Positions 49,241-58,185 of a stretch of 64,000 nt of DNA are shown here, one piece after another. Position 1 is the first letter of the stretch. Every line of letters begins with the position of its first letter. The translations under genes were made by a program, and so were the position numbers. This DNA comes from Micromonospora echinospora. Its GTDB lineage: Bacteria; Actinomycetota; Actinomycetes; Mycobacteriales; Micromonosporaceae. The notes beneath the pieces are model-generated. The model worked only from the letters and a program-made list of their open reading frames with translations, did no database searches and was not told where the DNA came from. Where the stretch lies: NCBI RefSeq assembly GCF_900091495.1, contig NZ_LT607413.1, positions 62,001 through 126,000 on the forward strand. Direction: 5' to 3'.

Positions 49241-49386
49241 AGGACCCGGTCTACCGGCAGCACCACCACCATCAGCTCACCTTCTCCCTGGCATACGCCT
49301 TCAGCGAGAACTACGTACTGCCGATCAGCCACGACGAGGTGGTACACGGCAAGGGCTCACTGGTCGGCAAGATGCCCGGCGACACC
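49241..49386 (+). pseudogene. Internal fragment of a second glgB
   Basis: These 146 bases align without gaps to glgB 47543-47688, with six differences. All six fall at third codon positions and keep the amino acid (for example CTG to CTC, GCG to GCA, GTG to GTA). The fragment encodes the region with [13 protein letters not shown] and [10 protein letters not shown] but has no start, stop or flanking glgB sequence. The pattern shows it diverged while still under protein-level selection, so it derives from a different functional glgB rather than from decay of a copy made here. Confidence 0.9.
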
Positions 49387-49448
49387 CCGGGCCGGTCGCG
49401 GAACGCCGCGGCAGGCCCTCGGGACTTGCTCCTCGCTGTCCCGCACAC

Positions 49449-49490
49449 CGTGGTGGGAAACGGCCCCACTGAGGGCCGTTTCCCACCACG
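49449..49490. terminator. Perfect 18-bp stem-loop
   Basis: CGTGGTGGGAAACGGCCC and its exact reverse complement, separated by the six-base loop CACTGA. It sits 63 bases after the glgB fragment. Probably a terminator or a palindromic repeat; no T-tract follows. Confidence 0.55.
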
Positions 49491-49685
49491 ATCAGCGCGG
49501 TAGCAGGGGCGGGACGGGGTGGAGGCAACGAAGGCGGCGCACGGCTGCCGCAGGATCAATGGGGTCGGACGACGGAAATCCCATGTTCGGCTCAGACGCA
49601 CCGCGCCAGCTTCCACAGCTGTCAAGCTTCCGACATACCGCATTTTGCTGAGGCTCGCAAAACAATCTGGCCAATGCCTCCAATT

Positions 49686-49691
49686 TATACT
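49686..49691 (+). promoter_or_regulatory. -10 element of the AraC-type gene, leaderless transcript likely
   Basis: TATACT lies six bases before the ATG at 49698, and no Shine-Dalgarno sequence is present, so transcription probably starts at the A of the start codon. No clear -35 box. Confidence 0.5.
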
Positions 49692-49697
49692 CATAAA

Positions 49698-50684
49698 ATG
49701 ATCTATTCGGATCTCACTAGCCAGGACGTGCCCGCTGCGGAGCGTTTCGACTGGTGGCGCGAATGGACCCGACAGTCGGTGATACCCACGGCGATCGCCC
49801 GCGACAGCGACAGCGATTTCCACGCGCGATGCCGGATGGTCAGCCTCGGTGCGGTCGAGGTGATGCGCCACGAGTTCCAATCAATCAAGTACCACCGCAA
49901 CCGGCGGCTGATCCGGCAGTCCGACCCAGAGAAGATCCACCTGTCACTCAGCCTGAGCGGTCGTCTGGGCTTGGCCACCGGTGGCCGGGAAAGCCTCATC
50001 AGGGGTCACGAATTCGTTCTCTACGACAGTTCCCGGCCACTCGGCGGCTGGGTGTCGGGAGATGACGGCGACATAGCCGCCCACATCCTGATCAACATTC
50101 CACGGACGCGGCTGCCACTGCCCGCCAGGCTGATCGACCAACTCGTCATCACGCCTATGCCGGCCCACCACGGAGTAGGGGCCCTGCTCGCCACCTACCT
50201 CACCACGCTGATCCGGCACGCCGACCGGTACCGGCCCGCCGACGCCCTCCGGCTGTCCACCGTCACCGCCGACCTGGTCACCACCCTCTGCGCCCACCAC
50301 ACCGACACCGAGTCCGCCGTGCCGGTCGACAGTCGGCACCGGGTGCTCCAGGCCCGGATCCACGACTTCGTCCGACGCCGGCTCGGTGACCCCGAACTGA
50401 CCCCCGGCATGATCGCCGCCGCGCACCACATTTCCCTGCGCCATCTGCACAAGCTCTTCCACGACCAGGGCATGACGGTCGCCGGCCGGATCCGTGAACT
50501 TCGGCTCGAACACTGCCGCAGCGACCTCGCTGACCCGTTCCTGCGCGACCGCCCCGTCCACGCGATCGCCCGCCGCTGGGGCTTCACCAACACTGCCCAC
50601 TTCGCCCGGCTCTTCCGCGCCACCTACGGCACGCCGCCGGGCGAATACCGGCACACCGCGCTACCGCCCACGACGGCCGGCTGA
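49698..50684 (+). CDS. AraC-family regulator (AraC-binding-like N-terminal domain)
   Basis: A protein of 328 residues starting MIYSDLTSQDVPAAERFDWW. The N-terminal domain has the AERFDWWREW opening typical of the AraC-binding-like group. The C-terminal 100 residues carry both helix-turn-helix units: LTPGMIAAAHHISLRHLHKLF and VHAIARRWGFTNTAHFARLF, ending GTPPGEYRHT. It probably activates a nearby or distant catabolic or resistance gene; the divergent or adjacent partner is not obvious here. The AT-rich upstream region and AT-richer N-terminal codons hint at acquisition or strong regulation. Confidence 0.88.
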   Translation: MIYSDLTSQDVPAAERFDWWREWTRQSVIPTAIARDSDSDFHARCRMVSLGAVEVMRHEFQSIKYHRNRRLIRQSDPEKIHLSLSLSGRLGLATGGRESLIRGHEFVLYDSSRPLGGWVSGDDGDIAAHILINIPRTRLPLPARLIDQLVITPMPAHHGVGALLATYLTTLIRHADRYRPADALRLSTVTADLVTTLCAHHTDTESAVPVDSRHRVLQARIHDFVRRRLGDPELTPGMIAAAHHISLRHLHKLFHDQGMTVAGRIRELRLEHCRSDLADPFLRDRPVHAIARRWGFTNTAHFARLFRATYGTPPGEYRHTALPPTTAG

Positions 50685-50749
50685 GGGCGGACACGGGAGC
50701 TGCGGCCGACCCACGAGGAGATCGACCGCAGCTTCGGCGCGCAGGGCAT

Positions 50750-51271
50750 TCAGCTACACGCGCTGAAGGTCGCGTCGTTGTACCAGAGCGTCTTGAGCTC
50801 GTTGCCGATGTACATCCCCCACCGGCCGTTGTCGACCCGGGTGAAGGTCACGTACCGGCTGCCGTACGCGCCGTCGTAGGTGATCCGGTTGCCCGAACCA
50901 GCACTCCCGGAGAGGCTCAGGCTGGCGACGAAGAGGGTGTTCTCGCCGACGATGCCGTCGCCTGCGAGGTTGTTGCCCTTCTGCCAGGCCACCGTGGCGC
51001 TGTGCGTACCCGGCCCGAACCGGCAGTCGATGTCCGCCGTCGACGACAGCCTCCCGTCAGCCCAGAGGATGGCCTGCCACATCGCCGCCACGTTGCTGTG
51101 GGCGTACGCCGACTGGGAGATTGGCCCCTCGTCATCCCAGTCGTCCCTCCAGTCTCCCGTGCCGTGGACGACACCGCCGCTCGCGCTGGCGTGGGCGGGC
51201 ATGGGCGACAGGCCGAGACTGCCGAGGACGAGAAGTGCCGCCAGTGCGGCGCTCTTCATACGCAGTGACAT
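50750..51271 (-). CDS. Small secreted protein with peptidoglycan-binding-like segment
   Basis: A protein of 173 residues starting MSLRMKSAALAALLVLGSLG at 51271, with a Sec signal ending near AHASA. A TTG 30 bases upstream is in frame but gives a poor signal peptide. The middle region, CRFGPGTHSATVAWQKGN followed by DGIVGENTL, resembles a peptidoglycan-binding-1 repeat. The C-terminal 50 residues form a beta-rich part with RYVTFTRVDNGRWGMYIG. It is probably attached to the cell wall. No enzyme signature was seen. Confidence 0.8.
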   Translation of the reverse strand: MSLRMKSAALAALLVLGSLGLSPMPAHASASGGVVHGTGDWRDDWDDEGPISQSAYAHSNVAAMWQAILWADGRLSSTADIDCRFGPGTHSATVAWQKGNNLAGDGIVGENTLFVASLSLSGSAGSGNRITYDGAYGSRYVTFTRVDNGRWGMYIGNELKTLWYNDATFSACS

Positions 51272-51406
51272 CCCTGATCCCTTCTCCGTGACGGTAGGCA
51301 ACCGGCCAGCGGGGTCGCGGCTCGGTGATGACCAGGTTGCCGGCCGACGGTCAGGGAGTCATTGACGGTCAGCGCATTGCCGATGACGATGCGTGCACGG
51401 TCGCGG

Positions 51407-53455
51407 TCAGACGCGGGTGATCCGTACCGCGTCGGCGACGACGTAGCCGGTGGTGGCGGTCCAGCGGCTCACCCCGACCACCTGCCGGGTGCCCGCCGCC
51501 AGCTGATAGTTGCCCAACGTCCGCCACTGGCCGCCGCCGCTGCGCTGATCGACGGTGACCGTGACGTTGCCGGTGCTGGTGGCCACCAGGTGCGGGGTGG
51601 CGCTGTTGTAGCCGGGGTCGGCCGGGTACCAGACCTCCACCCGGTAGGTGCCGGACGCCGGGATCGTCGCGCTGAACCAGGCCACGTCGCTGACCGACTG
51701 CGGGTTGGCGAACCGGTAGTTCGTACCGTGCCGGGTGGTCAGGAACGTCGAGGTGCCCCAGTTGGCGCTGGCGGTGAAGCCGCCCGAGGTGGCGTTGTCC
51801 ACGATCACGCTGAACGTGCCGGAGCCGTCGCCGGGCACCGTCCGGGCCGCGCTCGGCGCGCTCTCGTGGTGCAGCCGGTGCAGCGCGGTGGCCAGGTACC
51901 GGTAGGTGCTGCCGGCCGCCGCCGTGGTGTCGAGCCAGGTGCCGGTGGCCCCGGAGGCGCGGACGGTCGCGATCAGGTGCCGGCTGTCGGTCAGCGCGCA
52001 GGCGTCCACCGGGCCGTCGCCGGGGAGGCGGTACACCGCGTACCCGGTGGTGGTGCCGGTGGTCGGACGCTGCCAGGTCAGGGTGACCCCGCCGCTGGAC
52101 CGCGTCGCGGAGCTCAGGGTCGGCGCGCCGGGCGCGGACCCACCCCGGACCAGCGGTACGGGCAGCAGCGCCGGCCGGCTGTAGTGGTCGGCGACCACCC
52201 GGGCCATCGCGCCGATCCGGTTGGCGCGGACGTCCTTGGCGCTGAAGTGGATGTCCCCGACCACCTGCGGGTGGCTGCGGTTGAGGGTGAAGTGGCTGGT
52301 CAGCTCGCCGGCGTTCTGCCAGGCCGGGTCCTGGCCGGACGCGCCGGAGCGGTAGGTGGCCTGCCCGACGACGAGTTGCACGTTCGTTCCGGTGGTCACC
52401 TGCGACCACCAGCGGACGAGTTCGGCGTAGTCGGCGGCGGGGTGCCCGATGTGCCAGTAGATCTGCGGGGCGATGTAGTCGACCCAGTTCTGCTTGACCC
52501 ACCGGCGGGTGTCGGCGTAGATCGCGTCGTAGGACTGGAGTCCGCTGGTGCGGGAGCCGAGTGGGTCGGTGCTGGCGTTGCGCCAGATGCCGAACGGGCT
52601 GATCCCGAAGCTGACCCAGGACTTCGCCGCGTGGATCTTCTGGCCCATCTCCTGGACCAGCAGGTTGACGTTGTTGCGCCGCCAGTCGTTGATGTTGCTG
52701 AACCCGGCGCCGTACTGGGCGAAGGTGTCCTGGTCGGGGAAGCTCACCCCGCTGACCGGGTACGGGTAGAAGTAGTCGTCCCAGTGCACGCCGTCGATGT
52801 CGTAGCGGCTGACCGCGTCCATCATGGCGTCCTGCACGAAGGCCCGTACCGCCGGGATGCCCGGGTTGTAGTAGAGCTGGCCCCCGTAGGTCTCCACCCA
52901 GCTCGGGTTGCGCCGGGCCGGGTGGGTGCTCACCAGCCGGCTGAGGTCGGCGTGGTTGGCGACCCGGTACGGGTTGAACCAGGCGTGGAACTCCAGGTTG
53001 CGGGCGTGCGCCTCGGCGACCATGAACGCGAGGGGGTCGTAGCCCGGGTCCCGGCCCTGGGTGCCGGTGAGCCAGTGCGACCACGGCTCGTACGACGAGG
53101 GCCAGAACGCGTCGGCGGTGGGCCGGATCTGCACGACGACCGCGTTCATCCGGTTGCGGACGGCCAGGTCGAGCCAGGACCGGTACTCGGCCTTCTGGTC
53201 GGCGACGGTGAGCCCGGTGCGGCTGGGCCAGTCCACGTTGGCGACGCTGGCGATCCACATGCCCCGGAACTGCCGCTTCGGGGTGGCCGGGTCGACGGGA
53301 CAGTCCGCCTGCGCGGCCACTGGGACGACGGGGGTCGGCGTGGACGTCGGCTGGGGCGTCTGCGCGAGCAGACCCGCGCCGACGAGCAGCGCCGCCACCA
53401 GCGCGGTACGGACGAGGGTCGGGATGCGCACAGCCACCATGAAGAAGATATTCAT
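51407..53455 (-). CDS. Secreted GHL10-type glycoside hydrolase with FN3 and golvesin-like domains
   Basis: A protein of 682 residues. A signal segment (RTALVAALLVGAGLLAQ) is followed by a short Pro/Thr linker, then a TIM-barrel of the GHL10/YngK type (about 60-390): QFRGMWIASVANVDWPS, NPYRVANHADLSRLVS, YDIDGVHWDDYFYPYP, and GISPFGIWRNAST. A fibronectin-III-like domain (VTLTWQRPTTGTTTGYAVYR) and a C-terminal golvesin-like beta domain (TYRVEVWYPADPGYNSATP) follow. Members act on cell-wall or extracellular polysaccharides; the exact substrate is unknown. The start at 53455 is uncertain; ATG at 53440 is an alternative. It stands alone. Confidence 0.87.
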   Translation of the reverse strand: MNIFFMVAVRIPTLVRTALVAALLVGAGLLAQTPQPTSTPTPVVPVAAQADCPVDPATPKRQFRGMWIASVANVDWPSRTGLTVADQKAEYRSWLDLAVRNRMNAVVVQIRPTADAFWPSSYEPWSHWLTGTQGRDPGYDPLAFMVAEAHARNLEFHAWFNPYRVANHADLSRLVSTHPARRNPSWVETYGGQLYYNPGIPAVRAFVQDAMMDAVSRYDIDGVHWDDYFYPYPVSGVSFPDQDTFAQYGAGFSNINDWRRNNVNLLVQEMGQKIHAAKSWVSFGISPFGIWRNASTDPLGSRTSGLQSYDAIYADTRRWVKQNWVDYIAPQIYWHIGHPAADYAELVRWWSQVTTGTNVQLVVGQATYRSGASGQDPAWQNAGELTSHFTLNRSHPQVVGDIHFSAKDVRANRIGAMARVVADHYSRPALLPVPLVRGGSAPGAPTLSSATRSSGGVTLTWQRPTTGTTTGYAVYRLPGDGPVDACALTDSRHLIATVRASGATGTWLDTTAAAGSTYRYLATALHRLHHESAPSAARTVPGDGSGTFSVIVDNATSGGFTASANWGTSTFLTTRHGTNYRFANPQSVSDVAWFSATIPASGTYRVEVWYPADPGYNSATPHLVATSTGNVTVTVDQRSGGGQWRTLGNYQLAAGTRQVVGVSRWTATTGYVVADAVRITRV

Positions 53456-53515
53456 CTATGCGAGTCGGTTGCGCAAGTATCCTTCAGCGAACCTCGCCCG
53501 ACGGCCCGTCTCGGC

Positions 53516-54562
53516 TCAGACCAGGCCGGTCTGGCGGAGCAGCTTCCACAGCCCCGCGCCGTCCGGCGCGGAGAGCCACTTCTGCCCCACCGGCCCGGAC
53601 GACGACTCGTGCCCGGCCAGCGGCGCCGGGAGCGTACCCGCGAGCACCGACTGGGTCGGCGAGAGGCGGCGGATCGCCACGCCCGCCACGTTGGCCGGGT
53701 GGCCGGCGGCGAACTCCCGGTAGATCTCCTGGTCGTGCTGGCCGTCATCGCCGACCAGCAGCCACCGCACGTCGGGGAACTCGCTCGCCAGCCGGGCCAG
53801 GGTGGCCCGCTTGTGCTCCATGCCGCTGCGGAACCACCGGTCGTGGGTGGGCCCCCAGTCGGTCAGCAGCAGCGGCCCGGCCGGGTAGAGGTGCCGGGAG
53901 AGGAACCGGGTCAGTGTCGGCGCGACGTTCCACGCGCCGGTGGAGAGGTAGAAGACCGGCGCGCCGGGGTGCGCGGTGACCAGGCGTTCGTAGAGCACCG
54001 CCATGCCGGGCACGGCGGTGCGGGCGTGCTCGTCGAGGACGAAGGTGTTCCACGCGGCGAGCAGCGGTCGGGGCAGCGCGGTGACCATCACCGTGTCGTC
54101 GATGTCGGAGATGATGCCGAACCGGACCTGCGGGTCGAGGATGCGCACCGGCGCCTCCACCGGCTCGGCGTCCGGCATGCTCAGCCGTACCGACCCCCAC
54201 CCCGGGGGCAGGTCGGCCTCGACCACCGTGTTGATGAAGCCGCTGCGGTCGGCACACGCCTCGTGGCGGACTCCCCCGGCCTCGATCGTGACGGTCACCC
54301 GCTTCGCCGGCAGGGTGGCGAAGCTGCGCCAGCCGCGCACCTTCTCCAGCCGCCCCCGCTTGCGGTTGTCCGCCCGGCCGAGCAGCACCCGGCACATCAC
54401 CCGCACCCAGCCCGGGGCGCCGTACCCGGTGTAGGCGATGATGTTGGTCTGCCAGCCGGTGCGGCGCAGCCGGCGTTCCACCAACCGGTGCACGGCGTCT
54501 TCGATCCGGGCGGCGCGGTGCAGGGCGGGTACGGCGAGCTGGCCGGCGGGTGGCGTGGACAC
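53516..54562 (-). CDS. App1-type phosphatidate phosphatase-like protein (DUF2183)
   Basis: A protein of 348 residues. GTG at 54562 with GGGTGG upstream starts it at STPPAGQLAVPALHRAARIE. The HAD-like signature FGIISDIDDTVMVTALPR gives the DxDxT catalytic motif near residue 150, and FYLSTGAWNVAPTLTRFL and WLLVGDDGQHDQEIY complete the App1 pattern. App1-like proteins dephosphorylate phosphatidic acid or related phospholipids. Bacterial members are mostly untested. The N-terminal 100 residues are an additional beta domain with FATLPAKRVTVTIEAGG. It is divergent from the GT-C membrane protein. Confidence 0.88.
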   Translation of the reverse strand: MSTPPAGQLAVPALHRAARIEDAVHRLVERRLRRTGWQTNIIAYTGYGAPGWVRVMCRVLLGRADNRKRGRLEKVRGWRSFATLPAKRVTVTIEAGGVRHEACADRSGFINTVVEADLPPGWGSVRLSMPDAEPVEAPVRILDPQVRFGIISDIDDTVMVTALPRPLLAAWNTFVLDEHARTAVPGMAVLYERLVTAHPGAPVFYLSTGAWNVAPTLTRFLSRHLYPAGPLLLTDWGPTHDRWFRSGMEHKRATLARLASEFPDVRWLLVGDDGQHDQEIYREFAAGHPANVAGVAIRRLSPTQSVLAGTLPAPLAGHESSSGPVGQKWLSAPDGAGLWKLLRQTGLV

Positions 54563-54699
54563 GCTGCCACCCTGCCACACCCGCCGGGACACGGCCACGC
54601 GAGCGATCAACAACTCTGCCACCTGCGCCGATCCGCCTCCCCCGCCCCGGCGGGCGTGAAACACTTTCCGTCGCAGGGCGGCGACGGGGGCGTTCGGCG

Positions 54700-56295
54700 A
54701 TGGCGCGAGGCGTACGACGGTGGGTTCCGGCGCTGGACCGGCCGGCGCTGGTCGCCCTGCTGCTCGGCGCCGCCGGGGTGGTCTACCGACTGGTGCTGAT
54801 TCTGCACACCGTCCCCGCCGGCAACAGCGACGAGGCGACCTTCGGTCTGGTCGCGTTGCACGTCGCACAGGGCCGCGCGCACCCGGTCTTCCTCTACGGG
54901 CAGCGGTACATGGGGGTGCTGGAGTCGTACCTGGCCGCGCCGCTGGTCGCCGTGGCCGGGCCGTCCTGGACGGCGCTGCGGCTGCCCCTGCTGGCGCTCT
55001 ACGCCCTGTTCGTCTGGCTGATGTACCGGTTGACCCGGCGGGTCTTCTCGCCCTGGTTCGCGGTGCTGGTGGTCGGTCTGCTGGCGCTCGGCACGGAACG
55101 GGTGGTCCGGGACCAGATGACCGCGGTGGGTGGGCGGCCCGAGGTGAAGGTGGCGGTGGCGGCCATGCTGCTGCTCGTGGTCGGGCTCGCCGAGCGCACG
55201 GTCCGGCACCGCCGGCTCGCCGTGGGCCTGTTCGGGCTGCTGGCCGGGGTGGCCACCTGGTCGGACTGGCTGATCGTGCCGTACCTGGCGGTGGCCGGCC
55301 TGGCCCTGGTGTACGCGCTGCGCCGGGAGCTGTTCGGGTGGGCGGCGGTGCTGCTGGCGGCCGGTTTCGCCGTCGGGGTGTTCCCGATGCTCTGGGACAA
55401 CCTCACCGCCCCGCCGGGGCAGGACTCGCTCTCGGTGTTCCGCCAGGTCGACGCGACCGGCGGTCCCCCCGGCCCGCTGGTCGGCCGGGTCGTCGGCGGG
55501 TTCACCGAGGGGGTGCCGCTGGCCAGCGGGCTCTGCCCGGCCGGGGGCTGCGCCCGCTGGCAGGAGTGGTTCGGCCTGCTCTACCCGGTGCTGCTCGCGC
55601 TCGCCGCCGGGCTCGCGCTGGCCGCGCTGCGCCGCCGGGCCACCCATCCGGTCCGGCCGGTCGTGCGGCTCGCCCTGGTCGCCGGGGCGGCGTTGACCCT
55701 CGTCGGGTACGTGCGCAGCCCGCTGGCCGCCGCCGACCCACTGGCCAGCGCCCGGTACCTGTCGGTGCTCCAACTGTCGCTGCCGGCGGTGCTCTGGCCG
55801 CTGTGGGTGGCGGCGGTGGGCTGCTGGCGGGGCACCACGGGGGCGGTCGGACGGCTCGCCGGGGCCACCGCCACCGCCGTACTGGCCGCGCTGGCCGCCA
55901 CCGCACTGGTGGCGACCGGCCTGTTCGCGGTCGGCACCGCCGACATCCGCGCCGAGGAACGGCAGGCCCGCCGGATCGCCGAGGTGCTGCGCGGCAGCGG
56001 TCCCCACCACGTGTACGGCGACTACTGGACCTGCCACCGGCTGACCTTCACCACCGCCGAGGAGGTGCTCTGCGGGGTGCTCGACGACCGGCTGCACCCG
56101 GGGCAGAACCGCTATCCGGCGTACTGGCGGGCGGTGGCGCGCGCCGAGCGGCCCGGGTACGTGCTGCGGGCCGGCTCGGCGGCCGAGCGGCGGCTGACCG
56201 AACTGCTCGCCGCAGACGGCATCCCGGCCACGGTCACCGAGGTCGGCGACTACCGGGTGTACCACCCGGCCACCGCGGTGCGTCCCTGGCGGTGA
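54700..56295 (+). CDS. GT-C-fold membrane glycosyltransferase-like protein (GT39/ArnT-like)
   Basis: A protein of 531 residues with about eleven membrane segments. The first extracytoplasmic loop has GNSDEATFGLVALHVAQGR, the acidic motif of lipid-phosphosugar-dependent glycosyltransferases, followed by FLYGQRYMGVLESYLAAP. The soluble C-terminal part has YGDYWTCHRLTFTTAEEV. It probably transfers a sugar from a polyprenyl-phosphate donor to a protein or glycan on the outer face of the membrane. Acceptor unknown. The start ATG has GGCGACGGGGG upstream, not a strong ribosome-binding site. Confidence 0.78.
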   Translation: MARGVRRWVPALDRPALVALLLGAAGVVYRLVLILHTVPAGNSDEATFGLVALHVAQGRAHPVFLYGQRYMGVLESYLAAPLVAVAGPSWTALRLPLLALYALFVWLMYRLTRRVFSPWFAVLVVGLLALGTERVVRDQMTAVGGRPEVKVAVAAMLLLVVGLAERTVRHRRLAVGLFGLLAGVATWSDWLIVPYLAVAGLALVYALRRELFGWAAVLLAAGFAVGVFPMLWDNLTAPPGQDSLSVFRQVDATGGPPGPLVGRVVGGFTEGVPLASGLCPAGGCARWQEWFGLLYPVLLALAAGLALAALRRRATHPVRPVVRLALVAGAALTLVGYVRSPLAAADPLASARYLSVLQLSLPAVLWPLWVAAVGCWRGTTGAVGRLAGATATAVLAALAATALVATGLFAVGTADIRAEERQARRIAEVLRGSGPHHVYGDYWTCHRLTFTTAEEVLCGVLDDRLHPGQNRYPAYWRAVARAERPGYVLRAGSAAERRLTELLAADGIPATVTEVGDYRVYHPATAVRPWR

Positions 56296-56441
56296 GCGCC
56301 CGGGTGACCGTCGCGTCGGTGCGCCGCGTTGTCCGCTGCCACGCACAGGCGCCCCGGTGCGCCGCTGTCCGTCGCCGCCGGTGGGCGCCCGGATAGGCTC
56401 GCCCGGCCAGCGTCCCACCGGCCCGCAAGGGGTGCCTTCCG

Positions 56442-57239
56442 ATGCTCATCCTGTTGCCGCCCTCCGAGCGCAAGGCCGACGTCCGCGCCGGGCGGCGGCT
56501 CGACCTGACCCGCCTCAGCCTGCCCGAGCTGAACCCGGCCCGGGAACGGGTGCTGGACGCGCTGGTCGCCGTCGCCACCACGCCGGACACCGACGTCGCG
56601 CGGGAGGTGGTGCTCACCAGCGCCCAGCGGGAGGACATCGCCCGGAACGCGCGGCTGCGCCGGGCCGCCACCGCCCCGGCGGCGGCGCTCTACACCGGGG
56701 TGCTCTACGAGGCGCTGGACCTGGCCACGCTCCCCGCGCCGGCCCTGCGGGCGGCCCGCCGGCAGGTGCTGGTCGCCTCCGGGCTCTGGGGCGCGGTACG
56801 CCTCACCGACCGCATCCCGCCGTACCGGTGCCCGATGCCGCTGACCCTGCCCGGCCCGGGGGCGCTGGGCGCGTACTGGAAGCGGGCGCTGGCACCGGTG
56901 ATGGAGTCGACGGCGGCCGACGGCCCGATCCTCGACCTGCGCTCCGCCGCGTACGCCGCGACCTGGACGCCCCGGGGCGACCTGGCCCGACGGACGGTGA
57001 CCGTGCGGGTGCTGCACGAGCGGGAGGTCGACGGGGTGGTGACCCGTTCCGTGGTGAGCCACTTCAACAAGGCGACCAAGGGCCGGCTGGTCCGTGACCT
57101 GCTCACCGCCGGGATCCGCCCGCGCGACACGGACGAGTTGCTGACCGCGCTGCGCGACCTGAAGTACACGGTGCTGGAGGAGGAGCCGGACGCGCCTGGC
57201 CGGACGCGCCGCGTCGACGTGGTGGTCACCCGGCTCTGA
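56442..57239 (+). CDS. yaaA: YaaA-family peroxide stress protein
   Basis: A protein of 265 residues. It starts MLILLPPSERKADVRAG; the LPPSE opening, LYTGVLYEALDLATL and the late SHFNKATKGRLVRDLL are hallmarks of YaaA/DUF328. In E. coli the protein lowers free iron and limits DNA damage under peroxide stress; it binds DNA through a helix-hairpin-helix-like fold. The role here is by family. It lies between the GT-C gene and the WhiA-like gene as a single transcription unit. Confidence 0.93.
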   Translation: MLILLPPSERKADVRAGRRLDLTRLSLPELNPARERVLDALVAVATTPDTDVAREVVLTSAQREDIARNARLRRAATAPAAALYTGVLYEALDLATLPAPALRAARRQVLVASGLWGAVRLTDRIPPYRCPMPLTLPGPGALGAYWKRALAPVMESTAADGPILDLRSAAYAATWTPRGDLARRTVTVRVLHEREVDGVVTRSVVSHFNKATKGRLVRDLLTAGIRPRDTDELLTALRDLKYTVLEEEPDAPGRTRRVDVVVTRL

Positions 57240-57392
57240 CCGGCGGTGTCCCGGGAGCCGGCCCGGTCCTCGACGGGTCCGTCCGGACGCACGGCAACGC
57301 AAATTTTGCTCAAGGCTTGCGCCGATCGGTACCGCGCGGGCCCCGCACCGTCCACGGTAGGGATACCCCGACGAGTGGAGGAGCGGTCCCCG

Positions 57393-58058
57393 ATGGAAAC
57401 CACCCTGCTCGACCGGCCCCGGACCACGGCGCACCCGCCGCCGCTGGACTGGCCGACCGTGGCCGACGCCTTCGAGGTTGCCTGCCTGCTGCGCTGCATG
57501 CCCCTGCCGGCGGGCCCCCGGGGCCGGCATCCCGGTGAGCCGTACCGGAGCACCGTCGAGTTCAACCGTGAGGACGCCGCGCTGCGCATGCGGCAGTTGC
57601 TCGGCCGGCTCGGCGTCCCGGTCGAACACGAGATCACCGTCGGCGGGTTGCGCCGCCGCTTCGAGCTGCACCGGCTGCGGGTGCCCGCGTCGGGCCAGGC
57701 CGCGTACACGACGTTGCTCGACAGCGGGTGGCGGCAGGGCCGGCGGGAACTGCTCGGCGGGCCGGTGCCCGGCGCGTCGGCGGCCCGGCGGGTGTGGCGG
57801 TCCCGGCTGGCCACCGCCGCCTGGCGGTCCGCCCTGCTGGCCGGTGGCCGGCACGTCCGCCGGCACATCCTCGGGGTGCGTCTCACCGACCGGGAGCTGG
57901 CCGCCGTCCTGGTCCGGGGCGCCGCCCTGCTGGAGGTTCCGGCCACGCTCCGCCCCGGAGCCGGCTGCTTCGTGGTGAGCGTCGCCGACGGGGCGGACCG
58001 CAACCGGATCCTGGAGAGCGCCAGCCTGCACCCCACCCAGGCCGGGGACGCGTCCTAG
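57393..58058 (+). CDS. WhiA-like protein lacking the C-terminal DNA-binding domain
   Basis: A protein of 221 residues. Its pattern follows the N-terminal LAGLIDADG-like part of WhiA, a sporulation regulator: FEVACLLRCMPL where WhiA has AEVTSLLRFAGGL, TVEFNREDAALRMRQLLGRL, LLDSGWRQGRRELLGG, and AAWRSALLAGGRHVRRHILG where WhiA has AAWRGAFLAHGSL. The C-terminal helix-turn-helix of true WhiA (another 100 residues) is missing. GGAGGAG precedes the start by nine bases. The 5' region has an AT-rich stretch with CAAATTTTGC near 57300. Assignment rests on my memory of WhiA, so a profile search is needed to settle it. Confidence 0.6.
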   Translation: METTLLDRPRTTAHPPPLDWPTVADAFEVACLLRCMPLPAGPRGRHPGEPYRSTVEFNREDAALRMRQLLGRLGVPVEHEITVGGLRRRFELHRLRVPASGQAAYTTLLDSGWRQGRRELLGGPVPGASAARRVWRSRLATAAWRSALLAGGRHVRRHILGVRLTDRELAAVLVRGAALLEVPATLRPGAGCFVVSVADGADRNRILESASLHPTQAGDAS

Positions 58059-58185
58059 CGGCCCCGGCGCTGGCCCCGCCGGCCGCCGTCGAGGTGGCGC
58101 CCGGCGACCGGGAGCCGCCCTGACGGCAGTGCCGAACGCGGCGGTGGGTTGCCAACCGGGGGTGTCCCGGCGCAGAGTGCTGCCT

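Larger units (their letters stand above)
49387..49697. other. Interval with one long hairpin and an AT-rich promoter region
   Basis: No gene recognised. It holds an 18-bp perfect stem-loop (49449-49490) and, from about 49600 on, an unusually AT-rich stretch before the AraC-type gene. Confidence 0.6.
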
